Positions 24,365 through 32,296 of a stretch of DNA of 43,109 nucleotides are shown here, piece after piece. Source of the stretch: Caldifarciminota bacterium. GTDB taxonomy: Bacteria; Hydrothermota; Tepidihabitantia; Tepidihabitantales; CAIPLT01. The position numbers were made by a program, and so were the translations under genes. The stretch spans positions 1-43,109 of the forward strand of contig CAIPLT010000032.1 of the NCBI GenBank assembly GCA_903865935.1, in the 5' to 3' direction. Position 1 is the stretch's first letter; each line of letters opens with the position of its first letter. The notes beneath the pieces are model-generated. The model did not search any database and was not told where the DNA came from. It saw only the letters and a list, made by a program, of their open reading frames with translations.

Positions 24365-24402
24365 TAAAAAATAAAAGGCGTCTGGAATTATCCAGACGCC
24401 TT
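24365..24402 (-). terminator. Terminator of the C25 peptidase gene
   Basis: A perfect 12-bp stem AAGGCGTCTGGA/TCCAGACGCCTT (24375-24386 and 24391-24402) with a 4-base loop, followed on the minus strand by TTATTTTTTA. It lies 18 bases after the stop codon. Confidence 0.9.
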
Positions 24403-24420
24403 AAGATTATTTATTATTTC

Positions 24421-27400
24421 TTATTTGACGAGTGTCATTTTTCGAATCGCGGTTGCATGATCGGTTACAAGACGGCAGAAGTAAATTCCCTGGGCAACTT
24501 GATTGCCGGTTTTATCTTTACCGTCCCAGGTCAGATTATAAATACCACGGGTCAATTGAGAATTGACTAAGGTCTTTACTATTCTGCCCGATGCATCATA
24601 GATTTGTAACGAAACTTTGTTTGGTTCTGCGAGACTGAATGAGATGTGAGTTAATTCATTAAATGCCGGATTCGGTTTCGGCGCATAAAGCATAGTCGCT
24701 AGATGATTAAACGATTGCGAACCTTCACTTATTCCCGATAATCCGTTTGTAAAACCATAACCACTGATATCATCAATGTACCAACCGGCTTGTTGAACTG
24801 CCGCATCACTACCAAAGTGCCACCTTAATAAGAATTGTTGCCCAGTCAATACCGGCAGGTTAAATACTGCTTCCGTCCAGGTACTCTGTGTTCCGGTATA
24901 ACATGATTCATTTGGAATGCCTACGTTGCTGGTATACCCTAACCCGTTATAACCGCCAAGCGGTCGAATAAGTGTCCAGGTACTACCATTATTAGTAGAA
25001 ATCTTGACATTGCCACCATCATAGGCGCGCCCTGGAACAGAACTACTAGCCTCCATTTGATACCAATGCCAAAATCTTAATTGCGGATTACTCGCGGTTG
25101 CCGTAAATGATTCGCTGGTCAATTTCCAGTTTGCACTATTTTGATAATTTCCGGCAAGTACGGTCGCCCACACTTTGGTTCCGGAATGCGCACCATTTGG
25201 TCCAGAAGTTGGAACGCCCCACTCCCATGCGCCGGTTATTGGTTCGGTAATATAATAACCATTATTACTTTCCAGATCAATCAGGTATATTTCGATTGGT
25301 AATGTGAAATAGAATGTGTCGGTATAATAACCCGATGTAACAATAATTCGGAATTGTGCAATTGTCCCCGGTACAACCGAACTGTCAACATGTATTGTAT
25401 ATGGGTCAGATGTATTGTTAGCGGTATTATTCTGTGTGATTGAACCAAAATTACCATTAGCATCAAGCACGGTAATACCAGCAGTAGTCGATGATAAAAC
25501 TGAAGTAACATTATTAGCAATTGCGCCGCCGATATTTCCAATAGTTGCAATTAAATTAACCGTTTCACCGAGATTGATAATTCCATTATTATTGCCGCCC
25601 GGCACCGGGTCATTGATTACTGTGCTTGCGTGTTGCAAGACACATTGTGCCACGGCTAATATGATATTGGACTGCCAGGTTGAATCTAAAGCATCCTTAC
25701 AGTTTAGTTGAAGGTTAATGCGTTGATTGTTCGTGCAGCTGGGTGCAACGGTAAAAACAAAGCCGTTACTACCCGTAAAAGCAGAATCGTTGGGTGCGAT
25801 ATTGCCGAACGATTTTACTGAATCGTTAATTGTTACACATGGTGCAGATGTACGCAGTTTCCCAATAACATTTGATGCCAGCGCGTTACCCCAGTTTTTA
25901 ACCCAGGTCTGCATATTGATTTCTTCGCCGGGATTAGGAATACTGTCGCAGTGGTCCGATACACTGTCAACCAAAGTTGATTTTAAGTAATTCACGTACG
26001 GACCGTTGGCTTGAACAACTGCGCTGTCCTCAAAAGGATAACAGTCTTGAGCCGTAATAGTAAGGTTAATATGACCTGCTGATGTCGGTGTAATCGGAAT
26101 GGTGGCCGAACCTAAAACATCTGTATAGCCCTGCTCATATACTTCGGTTCCTTTCTGAATCGAGATCAATGCGTGGTTTACCGGTACACCAGCTCGGGAT
26201 ACATTAACAACGACATTGGAAGGACCGAGCGGAACCACCTGCGGAAATTGAGCCGTGATATTTTGCGGCACGTCCTGCCACATTGTCATTGCCGGGTCGC
26301 CGAATAAATTCAGCTCGAAAATGCACCAGCGCCAGCAAACATCACTCATCCCCTGCGCGGTGAACATGCTTTTGCTCCTTGCATGCGCAATACCAATATA
26401 GAACGAATCTCTATTAAAGAGAAAATCATAGAACTTCACATCCATCCATTCCGACGGACCTAACTGAGGTGGCATACCCCAGCCATCACGTGAATTCTGC
26501 ATGGTTGCGACCGCACCGCCGTTCGGATTATTCATCATCGCCTCGGCTAGACAATCTGAACTATAATCAAAGGACCCGGAAAGGCAGGCGATTGAGTTTA
26601 AAATGAACAACTTATTACCATTGGCCTGACTGCTTGCTGTGGCAGTACCATAAATTAACTGACTGGATGCAGTCCAAAACCCTACCTCATTTCCATGGCA
26701 ATTCACACAGCAAAACTCAAAGCCATTATTTAAAGAATCACGTATTGGCGTTGTCGTGGTCGGGTCAAGGATTGAACGGTCAGTCCAGCCAGCTGGAGTT
26801 ATCGCCGCGATCGAATCATTGGCATAGTGACCGTGCCAGTTGTACGAAGAGAAAAGCATCACCGAAGGAAGAAGTATTCTCTTGAGATAATCAGTTGGCG
26901 GATTCTTCTCAAATGTGAAAATTTTATTAACAAAAGTTGTTGCCTGGGTCGCACTTGAAACCGATGCCCGGCCAACATATACATCGGGATAAAAATCAAT
27001 TGAATCAGTAGTCTCGCCAAAAGTATTGTCATGGTCGCCATCCCACGAGCCGGTCAAATCAGCGAAATATAAATCGCAAGGCATACTCGTTTCCGTATAA
27101 CCACTACACGTTGCATAAACACCGCGCTTTGGCACATACTGATAATCTCCACCCAAAACAACGAAAATCAGTCCGCGGTTCTGATAATAATAAATAATCG
27201 CATTTCTAATTTTTTCCGCGACATCGCGACCCGGATAAGTCGATGAAATCGTGTTAACCGTCAGAATTTCACCTTTGAATCCCTGTTTTGTACGCCAGTC
27301 AACCAAAGGCTGAAAATATGAAACAAATGCATCAGTTGTAATCAAGAGGTAATTGACCTGGTTCGGCGGTCTTCTTTCTTGTGGCGCAAAGAAAGGTATA

Positions 27401-28002
27401 TCCTGAGGATTAATCACCATCGTTCTGATCTCCCGCTCAAAGATATCTTTCTGCATATTGGTCAGACTAATCGGTTGAACAACATTCTCCTCATAGCTTA
27501 TCTTGACCGTAATATTCTTATATAAAGTCAGTTTTCCTTCCGATGGTATATATTGTAGTGGGTATAAAGAAAATCCGCAAATCCGATAACCGCTTTTACT
27601 GCCGGTCGCACTAAAATCAACCAGTTTGCCCGGATATGCAGTTGTCATACTGTACACATCTGTATTGGGATGAAATTTTAACTTATTATCGCTTACTGAC
27701 AAAGGTTGCGGCTCGGTAACCGGCATAACATTATATACACCCGGCAAATCAACTTGTTCCGAATTTTCTATTATTATTGATGTAACATTGGCTGAGGCTG
27801 GTACCAATACCTGATAGGTCGCCATTGGCAAACACGGACTACCGACTTCTTCTGTTGTTAGCTGTCCTGGAATGGTCGGAATAACATAATTATCTGAACG
27901 GTTAAAAATCAGGTTTGATTCCGAATATTGAAAAGTTTTAGTGATTGTCCCGGCAAATGAAATTGCCACAATCACCAGCATAATACAAATATATTTTTTC
28001 AT
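24421..28002 (-). CDS. Gingipain-like C25 peptidase with type A sorting tail
   Basis: A 1193-residue secreted cysteine peptidase. The signal peptide is residues 1-18, followed by a propeptide-like domain to ~210. The C25 catalytic domain (about 215-520) contains GRDVAEKIRNAIIYYYQNRGL, VVLGGDYQYVPKR, catalytic H436 (VNCHGNEVG) and C473 (SIACLSGSFD). From ~600 it has CARDB/Ig-like modules (NPGEEINMQTWVKNWG; NLGETVNLIATIGNIGG) and a MAM-like jelly-roll segment near 950-1080. The last ~85 residues are a FlgD-like sorting domain (PKPNPAFNE...VSLQIYDASGRIVKTLV...GIYFCRLVTD...KMTLVK). A strong AGGAGGATTCA site precedes the ATG. It is probably exported by a Por-type system and degrades protein outside the cell. 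Confidence 0.93.
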   Translation of the reverse strand: MKKYICIMLVIVAISFAGTITKTFQYSESNLIFNRSDNYVIPTIPGQLTTEEVGSPCLPMATYQVLVPASANVTSIIIENSEQVDLPGVYNVMPVTEPQPLSVSDNKLKFHPNTDVYSMTTAYPGKLVDFSATGSKSGYRICGFSLYPLQYIPSEGKLTLYKNITVKISYEENVVQPISLTNMQKDIFEREIRTMVINPQDIPFFAPQERRPPNQVNYLLITTDAFVSYFQPLVDWRTKQGFKGEILTVNTISSTYPGRDVAEKIRNAIIYYYQNRGLIFVVLGGDYQYVPKRGVYATCSGYTETSMPCDLYFADLTGSWDGDHDNTFGETTDSIDFYPDVYVGRASVSSATQATTFVNKIFTFEKNPPTDYLKRILLPSVMLFSSYNWHGHYANDSIAAITPAGWTDRSILDPTTTTPIRDSLNNGFEFCCVNCHGNEVGFWTASSQLIYGTATASSQANGNKLFILNSIACLSGSFDYSSDCLAEAMMNNPNGGAVATMQNSRDGWGMPPQLGPSEWMDVKFYDFLFNRDSFYIGIAHARSKSMFTAQGMSDVCWRWCIFELNLFGDPAMTMWQDVPQNITAQFPQVVPLGPSNVVVNVSRAGVPVNHALISIQKGTEVYEQGYTDVLGSATIPITPTSAGHINLTITAQDCYPFEDSAVVQANGPYVNYLKSTLVDSVSDHCDSIPNPGEEINMQTWVKNWGNALASNVIGKLRTSAPCVTINDSVKSFGNIAPNDSAFTGSNGFVFTVAPSCTNNQRINLQLNCKDALDSTWQSNIILAVAQCVLQHASTVINDPVPGGNNNGIINLGETVNLIATIGNIGGAIANNVTSVLSSTTAGITVLDANGNFGSITQNNTANNTSDPYTIHVDSSVVPGTIAQFRIIVTSGYYTDTFYFTLPIEIYLIDLESNNGYYITEPITGAWEWGVPTSGPNGAHSGTKVWATVLAGNYQNSANWKLTSESFTATASNPQLRFWHWYQMEASSSVPGRAYDGGNVKISTNNGSTWTLIRPLGGYNGLGYTSNVGIPNESCYTGTQSTWTEAVFNLPVLTGQQFLLRWHFGSDAAVQQAGWYIDDISGYGFTNGLSGISEGSQSFNHLATMLYAPKPNPAFNELTHISFSLAEPNKVSLQIYDASGRIVKTLVNSQLTRGIYNLTWDGKDKTGNQVAQGIYFCRLVTDHATAIRKMTLVK

Positions 28003-28064
28003 TGAATCCTCCTAAAGGATTTATTCTCCATTTTTGAAATGATACCTAATTTAATATTAATAAA

Positions 28065-28092
28065 ATTATAATCCTCTTTGATATTAAGTCAA
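28065..28092 (-). promoter_or_regulatory. Promoter of the C25 peptidase gene
   Basis: Minus strand: TTGACT (28087-28092), 16-bp spacer, TATAAT (28065-28070). The ~55-base leader ends in an AGGAGG ribosome-binding site. Confidence 0.65.
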
Positions 28093-28121
28093 GACAAATT
28101 ATGAACGTATTTTAACTATTA

Positions 28122-28679
28122 TTAAACCCGGTCTAAATAGTGTTCGGTTTCAACATCAAGGCGGATGGTGTCGCCGGCTTTAATGAACTGCGGTACTGCT
28201 ATTTCCATTCCGTTCCCAAGTTCCGCTGGTTTGAATGCTGAACCGTGGTCGCTTTTCACTCCTGAACCAGTACTGACAACCTTCAGGTCAACGGTCTTGG
28301 GTAATGCGATATCAATCGGTTTCTCCCCTAAAAACTCGACTATCAGTTTCATGCCTTCGGTCATAAACTTAGTGAAATTGCCGAGCCGTTCTTTCGGTAA
28401 CGGAATTTGTTCGTAGGTTTGCGGGTGCATAAAATAATAATCGCTATCATCATGGAAAAGATATTCCATTGGTACGGTATCGAGAGTTACATTTTCGATA
28501 CGCTCTTCCGGATGTAACCGCGGTTCAGTAAAGGTGTGGGTTTCGATATTACGGAGTTTTAAGTGCACCGCGCTTTGCATCTTGGCAGTACCGGCTTTAA
28601 ATTCTGCGGTAATCACTTTATAAATAACCCCGTCCAATTTTATTGCCATTCCGACACGAATCTCCGAAGCCAAAAGCAT
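28122..28679 (-). CDS. efp: Translation elongation factor P, divergent loop
   Basis: A 185-residue EF-P, which relieves ribosome stalling at polyproline. All three domains are present: KOW-like (MLLASEIRVGMAIKLDGVIYKV), OB (ERIENVTLDTVPMEYLFHDDSDYYFMH), and C-terminal (STGSGVKSDHGSAFKPAELGNGMEIAVPQFIKAGDTI). The start at 28679 is chosen because it gives the family length; an ATG 21 codons upstream lies before the promoter -10. The usual PGKG loop that carries the modified lysine is replaced by AGTAKMQ, with K33 at the equivalent place. The promoter ends 6 bases before this ATG, so the mRNA is probably leaderless. Confidence 0.92.
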   Translation of the reverse strand: MLLASEIRVGMAIKLDGVIYKVITAEFKAGTAKMQSAVHLKLRNIETHTFTEPRLHPEERIENVTLDTVPMEYLFHDDSDYYFMHPQTYEQIPLPKERLGNFTKFMTEGMKLIVEFLGEKPIDIALPKTVDLKVVSTGSGVKSDHGSAFKPAELGNGMEIAVPQFIKAGDTIRLDVETEHYLDRV

Positions 28680-28685
28680 GATATA

Positions 28686-28714
28686 AGAATAATAACCTAT
28701 AATAACATTGTCAA
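28686..28714 (-). promoter_or_regulatory. Leaderless-type promoter of efp
   Basis: Minus strand: TTGACA (28709-28714), 17-bp spacer, TATTCT (28686-28691), then 6 bases to the ATG at 28679. Confidence 0.6.
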
Positions 28715-28740
28715 GATTTAAGTAGTGTCCGGGTAAAATC

Positions 28741-28800
28741 AAATATTAAATATCGAATGTATTTTTGATTTTTGAATTGTGTTTTTGATATTTGATATTT
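28741..28800. repeat. AT-rich imperfect inverted repeat
   Basis: Arms AAATATTAAATATC (28741-28754) and GATATTTGATATTT (28787-28800) match at 13 of 14 positions when inverted. They sit in a very AT-rich stretch. The remaining gap up to 29117 shows no supportable gene. Confidence 0.55.
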
Positions 28801-29116
28801 AATTTTTAATATTCCTTTATCCCCTTTTGTATCTCCTCATGAAAGACCGGTTGAATGTCCTGATATACCTTATGAATTAATCCAATAAATATATCAGTTT
28901 AGATATCCAACAATATCTTTAAATAAATAACGATTTATATGGCTTATTATCGACTGATTTTAATGTCACGCTAATGTCACTACAGGTAAATCAAAATCTT
29001 ATTTAATAAAGATAATAAATATCGTCAATAAAATCTATAATACTGAAGAGAAGAAAGTCCAGAAGCAAAAACCAATAAGACTGGAAAAAGTAAAAAGAAT
29101 GGCAGTTAAATATTGA

Positions 29117-29395
29117 ATGAGTCGGGTAAAACTCGAACCGATCGGGGCAAAAGTTTCAAAACTCCTTACCGAATATAATCTGACTAATCACGTATCATAT
29201 AACTCATATAGGAATTTTGCCCGCGAATGTTATAGCAAGATACGAAAATATCATATCAAAAAACCATTGCTCTTAAAACAACACCTTGCTGACATCAAAA
29301 GAGCCTGGCTCGAAGCCGGTCTCAATCCAGAGATAATGGAGAAAATAAAAGAAACAATCCTTAGATTTTTCACACCAAAAACTGAATTATTATAG
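29117..29395 (+). CDS. Small hypothetical protein at island edge
   Basis: A 92-residue basic, helix-rich protein that I do not recognise. The distinctive part is the C-terminal 45 residues (KPLLLKQHLADIKRAWLEAG, then LNPEIMEKIKETILRFF). It reappears as a fragment after hicA (29927-30082), and its last dozen residues appear again after hepT (from 31402). No Shine-Dalgarno is visible and the upstream bases are a stop in frame (TGA 29114-29116), so expression is uncertain. It marks the left edge of the toxin-antitoxin island. Confidence 0.5.
   Translation: MSRVKLEPIGAKVSKLLTEYNLTNHVSYNSYRNFARECYSKIRKYHIKKPLLLKQHLADIKRAWLEAGLNPEIMEKIKETILRFFTPKTELL
29262..29362 (+). repeat. Island direct repeat, copy A
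   Basis: The 3' portion of the 92-codon gene. It matches copy B (29934-30034) at a constant offset of 672 bases, with long identical blocks such as CTCTTAAAACAACACC and AATCCAGAGATAATGGAG. Confidence 0.8.
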
Positions 29396-29409
29396 AGAAA
29401 ATCAAAATA

Positions 29410-29437
29410 TTGACATTAAACATCATTTGGTTAAAAT
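29410..29437 (+). promoter_or_regulatory. Leaderless-type promoter of hicBA
   Basis: TTGACA (29410-29415), 16-bp spacer, TAAAAT (29432-29437), then 6 bases to the hicB ATG at 29444. Confidence 0.65.
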
Positions 29438-29443
29438 AGATGT

Positions 29444-29692
29444 ATGAAGAGAACTTTGAGGAAAAAAGTTTACCAATACACAGCAATTTTCGAACCTGAT
29501 ATTGAATCGGGTGGTTATACAGTTACGATACCAACCTTACCGGGTTGTATTTCCGAAGGTGATACTTTTGAACACGCTTTGAAAAATATCCAAGAGGCGT
29601 GCGGTTTATATTTAGAGGTTATGCGCGACCAAAAAGAATTAATCAAAGACGAAAAAGGCATAATAATCGCTCCGGTTCAAGTAACTATATAA
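29444..29692 (+). CDS. hicB: HicB-family antitoxin
   Basis: An 82-residue HicB-type antitoxin with the partial RNase H-like fold. YQYTAIFEPDIESGGYTVTIPTLPGCISEGDTFEHALKN is the standard family core, and the helix ending YLEVMRDQKEL follows. A short C-terminus (GIIIAPVQVTI) replaces a separate DNA-binding domain, which is common in short HicB proteins. It precedes hicA by 6 bases in the less usual antitoxin-first order. Its promoter ends 6 bases before the ATG, implying leaderless translation of the antitoxin. Confidence 0.92.
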   Translation: MKRTLRKKVYQYTAIFEPDIESGGYTVTIPTLPGCISEGDTFEHALKNIQEACGLYLEVMRDQKELIKDEKGIIIAPVQVTI

Positions 29693-29698
29693 TATCAT

Positions 29699-29926
29699 TT
29701 GACCAAATTAACATCTCTCAAACCACGAGAAGTAGTTAAAGTTTTAGAAAAAATCAGATTTACTTTTATCCGACAAAAAGGAAGCCATCGGATTTATGTA
29801 AAAGGAAAAATCGGCATCACTATTCCGTGGCACAATAAAGACTTAAAAATTGGCACTTTAAGACATATAATCAAACAATCCGGTTTGACCAAAGAAGAAT
29901 TTTTCGAGACCCTTAGAGATATTTAA
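29699..29926 (+). CDS. hicA: HicA-family mRNA interferase toxin
   Basis: A 75-residue double-stranded RNA-binding-fold toxin that cleaves mRNA. The family pattern is complete: LKPREVVKVLEKIRFTFIRQKGSHRIYVK, with catalytic H30 in the GSH motif, then ITIPWHNKDLKIGTLRHIIKQSGLTKEEFFE. The start is TTG at 29699, six bases after the hicB stop, with no clear ribosome-binding site, so translation may depend on coupling to hicB. Directly after its stop comes the fragment repeated from the 92-codon gene. Confidence 0.92.
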   Translation: MTKLTSLKPREVVKVLEKIRFTFIRQKGSHRIYVKGKIGITIPWHNKDLKIGTLRHIIKQSGLTKEEFFETLRDI

Positions 29927-30082
29927 ACCTTAAAACAATTACTCTTAAAACAACACCTGGCTGACATTAATAGAGCCTGGCTCAAGGTCTGTCTAAATCC
30001 AGAGATAATGGAGAAAATAAAAGAAAAAAACCTCAAGATATTTACCAAAGAAATAATTAATACAGACGAATACCTTGACTGA
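29927..30082 (+). pseudogene. 3' fragment of the 92-codon gene (copy B)
   Basis: The frame is open and in phase with hicA, immediately after its stop. It reads KQLLLKQHLADINRAWLK and LNPEIMEKIKEKNLKIF, matching the C-terminal part of the protein at 29117-29395. It has no start codon of its own and ends at TGA 30080-30082. It looks like a duplicated gene end left by a recombination or insertion event around hicBA. Confidence 0.7.
29934..30034 (+). repeat. Island direct repeat, copy B
   Basis: The nucleotide repeat of 29262-29362, displaced by 672 bases. Together the two copies bracket the hicBA operon. Confidence 0.8.
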
Positions 30083-30103
30083 CCTATTCTTGTATTATAT
30101 TAT
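30075..30103 (+). promoter_or_regulatory. Leaderless-type promoter before a gene remnant
   Basis: TTGACT (30075-30080), 17-bp spacer, TATTAT (30098-30103), then 5 bases to an ATG at 30109. The -35 overlaps the end of fragment B. Confidence 0.5.
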
Positions 30104-30108
30104 CAGCA

Positions 30109-30159
30109 ATGCCAATTAAAAGTATTAAAGAAAAGATTTCTCGCCAAGAATTAATATAG
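30109..30159 (+). pseudogene. Remnant 5' end, DUF5674-like
   Basis: A 16-codon frame MPIKSIKEKISRQELI, then TAG. It sits at the leaderless position after a good promoter. The sequence resembles the conserved N-terminus of DUF5674 proteins (I recall a pattern like IKEPISLKEL), and the rest of such a gene is missing. It may now serve only as a leader for the gene at 30175. Confidence 0.4.
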
Positions 30160-30174
30160 TAATCGAGTAATATT

Positions 30175-30507
30175 ATGGCATATTTGCATAAGAGTTTAGC
30201 ATCGGGTCGCTGGCAAGAATTTACACTTATCGAACAATTAGCTAATATTGGCGCTGAAATTAGCCGTGCATTGTCCTGGAAAGCAAAGGGAGATTTAGCA
30301 AAAAGTCAGAGTGCGATGGAAAGAGGACTTGAACTTTTTAGTTTGACAATTGCCGATAAACGCTGGCAATCCCGATTGAAAGAAATTACCCGAATGAGAG
30401 AAGTCGTTTGCGACTATTTTTATGGAGACAATCAGTATCAGTCAACGCAAGAATCAATCGATAAATATTTTCTGCATTTCGCTATTGCTGCCCGAAACAA
30501 AAAATAG
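30175..30507 (+). CDS. Conserved hypothetical helical protein
   Basis: A 110-residue all-helical protein. HKSLASGRWQEFTLIEQLANIGAEISRAL and ERGLELFSLTIADKRWQSRLKEITRMREVVCDYFYG look like a family I have seen in scattered bacteria without a functional name. It often sits among mobile or TA genes. There is no HEPN RxxxxH, so it should not be called a HEPN toxin. It follows the DUF5674-like remnant by 15 bases and probably uses that promoter. There is no clear Shine-Dalgarno. Confidence 0.7.
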   Translation: MAYLHKSLASGRWQEFTLIEQLANIGAEISRALSWKAKGDLAKSQSAMERGLELFSLTIADKRWQSRLKEITRMREVVCDYFYGDNQYQSTQESIDKYFLHFAIAARNKK

Positions 30508-30559
30508 TCTGATTGCCTAGGGTGTAAATAACTTCGAAGAAATCTAACCAATAACCAGG

Positions 30560-30731
30560 AACGTCTTGAACACGAATAACACAAATAAACTAATACCACG
30601 AATGATTGATTGAAGTTAAAAAACCTTTTATTCGTGTAATTTGCTAAATTCGTGTAATTCGTGGTTAAATTTCTTCCGTAAAAGTTTCGGTTATTAATCC
30701 TGTTAATCCCGTCATTTTCTTTATTCGTGGT
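30560..30731. repeat. TTCGTG-type dispersed repeat cluster
   Basis: ACCACGAAT (30595-30603) is inverted relative to ATTCGTGGT (30657-30665). Another ATTCGTGGT lies near 30723, and several CACGAAT/ATTCGTG variants lie between. Such TTCGTGTAAT-like elements are familiar as short intergenic repeats in several phyla. This explains the gap between the 110-residue gene and mntA, and the spurious minus-strand frame there. Confidence 0.65.
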
Positions 30732-30745
30732 AAAAAATCTGTATG

Positions 30746-30773
30746 TTGACAAAGACTTTGTTCGGTTTATAAT
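30746..30773 (+). promoter_or_regulatory. Promoter of mntA-hepT
   Basis: TTGACA (30746-30751), 16-bp spacer, TATAAT (30768-30773), 11 bases before the ATG at 30785. The transcript would have a leader of only about five bases. Confidence 0.75.
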
Positions 30774-30784
30774 AAACCTGACTT

Positions 30785-31069
30785 ATGAACAAATCTGAAA
30801 TATATAAGAAGATATATAAATTCCTAAAAAATCAAGGAGCAAGAAAAATTGCTGTGTTTGGTTCATATGTGAGAGAAGAAGAAACTCCACAAAGTGACAT
30901 TGACATAATCGTTGAATTCACTGAGCGAAAGAGTCTTCTTGAGATTGTTGGAATTGAACAAGAACTATCTGAAAAATTGGGAATGAAGGTTGACCTTTTA
31001 ACCGAAAAATCAATAAGCCCGTATCTAATTGACCAAATAAAAAAGGAAATGGTTGAGGTTTCTGGATGA
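30785..31069 (+). CDS. mntA: MntA-type nucleotidyltransferase antitoxin
   Basis: A 94-residue minimal nucleotidyltransferase. The active-site signature G26-S27...D38-x-D40 (FGSYVREEETPQSDIDIIVEF) is intact, so it should be catalytically able. In characterised HEPN/MNT pairs the MntA protein AMPylates and silences the HepT toxin. It overlaps the downstream hepT start by 4 bases (ATGA), the usual arrangement. The partner gene carries a stop codon, so this antitoxin may be an orphan. Confidence 0.92.
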   Translation: MNKSEIYKKIYKFLKNQGARKIAVFGSYVREEETPQSDIDIIVEFTERKSLLEIVGIEQELSEKLGMKVDLLTEKSISPYLIDQIKKEMVEVSG

Positions 31070-31395
31070 TAAAAGATAACAGTATCTATTTAAAACATAT
31101 GTTAGATGCTATTTCTCGAATTGCTGAATATACGAAAGATGTAAAATATGAAGATTTTATTAAAAGCAATCTGATACAGGCGGGTGTAATTAGATAAATT
31201 GAAATTATTGGCGAAGCTACAAAAAAACTAGCCCAGGAATTTAAAGAAAAACATCAGGATATTCCTTGGAAGCAAATTGCTGGGATGAGAGATAAATTAA
31301 TTCATGATTATTTTGGGGTTGACATAGACGCGGTTTGGAAAACATTACAAACTGATATCCCGCCACTAGACAATAAATTAAAAGAATTATTGTAA
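31066..31395 (+). pseudogene. hepT: HepT-like HEPN toxin with in-frame stop
   Basis: A 110-codon frame (DUF86/HepT family) beginning MIKDNSIYLKHMLDAISRI and ending NKLKELL. One TAA (31195-31197) interrupts it in VIR-stop-IEIIGEA, where relatives usually have a glutamine-like residue, so a single CAA-to-TAA change explains it. The HEPN RNase motif RDKLIHDYFG is intact downstream. Everything else is in frame and full length, so this is a recent loss, or a sequence error. The ATG overlaps the mntA stop by 4 bases. Confidence 0.88.
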
Positions 31396-31401
31396 GAGTA
31401 A

Positions 31402-31440
31402 ATCTTAGAGAAAATAAAAGAAGCGATACTCAGAAATTTT
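31402..31440 (+). repeat. Island direct repeat, short copy C
   Basis: Encodes LEKIKEAILRNF in frame, matching MEKIKETILRFF at the end of the 92-codon gene (copy A). It lies just after the mntA/hepT pair, as copy B lies just after hicBA. Confidence 0.6.
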
Positions 31441-31475
31441 AGCGTGCAAAATATTATAATTATCAATTGACAATT

Positions 31476-32201
31476 ATGGAATTTAATAATGTTTATGAAA
31501 ATGCAAAACGTGCCGAATCATACTCAAAACTTCAGTTTCCAGGAACTTATTATTTAGCATATCGGGATATACCAGGGCTTCTTCTCAAACATGTAAAAGG
31601 CAGAAAAGCAATTGATTTTGGATGTGGAACCGGAAGGTCAACAAGATTTCTTCAAAAATATGGATTTGATACAATCGGTATTGACATTTCCGAAGAGATG
31701 ATAACAAAGGCAAAAGAAATAGACCCAATTGGTGACTATCGGCTTATTAAGAATAACAATTTCGAGCAATTGGAAAAGAATTATTTTGACCTGGTATTTT
31801 CCGGATTCGCTTTTGATAATATTCCGAATACTGCAAATCGCATACAAATATTAAAAGAACTTGGCAGTTTAATAAATAATAATAGTCGGATTGTTCTGCT
31901 TGAGTCCACTCCGGAAATTTATATATATGAATGGCTCTCGTTTTCGACTAAGAATTTTCCAGAAAATAGAAAAGCAAAAAGCGGCGATAAAGTAAAAATC
32001 GTAATGACCGATGTTGAAGATAAACGACCAGTTGAGGATATTATCTGGTTCGATGAGGATTATTTGGATTTATTTTCAAAATCCGATATGCTATTAATCG
32101 ATACGAGAAAACCTTTGGCAAAACCCGAAGAGCCCTATCAATGGATCAACGAAACTAAAATTGCGCCTTGGGTCATTTATGTCTTTAAAAAGCTTAGTTG
32201 A
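31476..32201 (+). CDS. Class I SAM-dependent methyltransferase
   Basis: A 241-residue methyltransferase with the Rossmann motif I AIDFGCGTGRSTRFL (residues ~46-60), acidic motif II GIDISEEMITKAKE and FDLVFSGFAFDNIPN as motif IV. The substrate is unknown; small-molecule or lipid targets are as likely as nucleic acid. The frame extends to a TTG at 31467, but the ATG at 31476 gives the natural N-terminus. There is no clear ribosome-binding site. It sits between TA modules in the island, so it may be cargo or a defence accessory gene. Confidence 0.82.
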   Translation: MEFNNVYENAKRAESYSKLQFPGTYYLAYRDIPGLLLKHVKGRKAIDFGCGTGRSTRFLQKYGFDTIGIDISEEMITKAKEIDPIGDYRLIKNNNFEQLEKNYFDLVFSGFAFDNIPNTANRIQILKELGSLINNNSRIVLLESTPEIYIYEWLSFSTKNFPENRKAKSGDKVKIVMTDVEDKRPVEDIIWFDEDYLDLFSKSDMLLIDTRKPLAKPEEPYQWINETKIAPWVIYVFKKLS

Positions 32202-32296
32202 ATGATAGGCATAAAGAAGCACGGTAAAAGTCGTATGATTCATGTTCATGAATTCCTTTGCGTGGTAATTTATATTTTGTCCGAAGTCTTTAGTTT

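Noticed and set aside
24238-24570. 110-codon plus-strand frame across thyX, the terminator and the peptidase end
   Set aside because: It crosses a strong terminator and is antisense to two real genes.
30438-30752. 104-codon minus-strand frame rich in Asn and Thr
   Set aside because: It is produced by the TTCGTG-type repeat cluster, and such spurious frames are common where this element occurs.
31195-31197. TAA recoded as glutamine in hepT
   Set aside because: TAA ends many genes here in the normal way (for example hicB, hicA and the kinase), so a changed genetic code is not supported.
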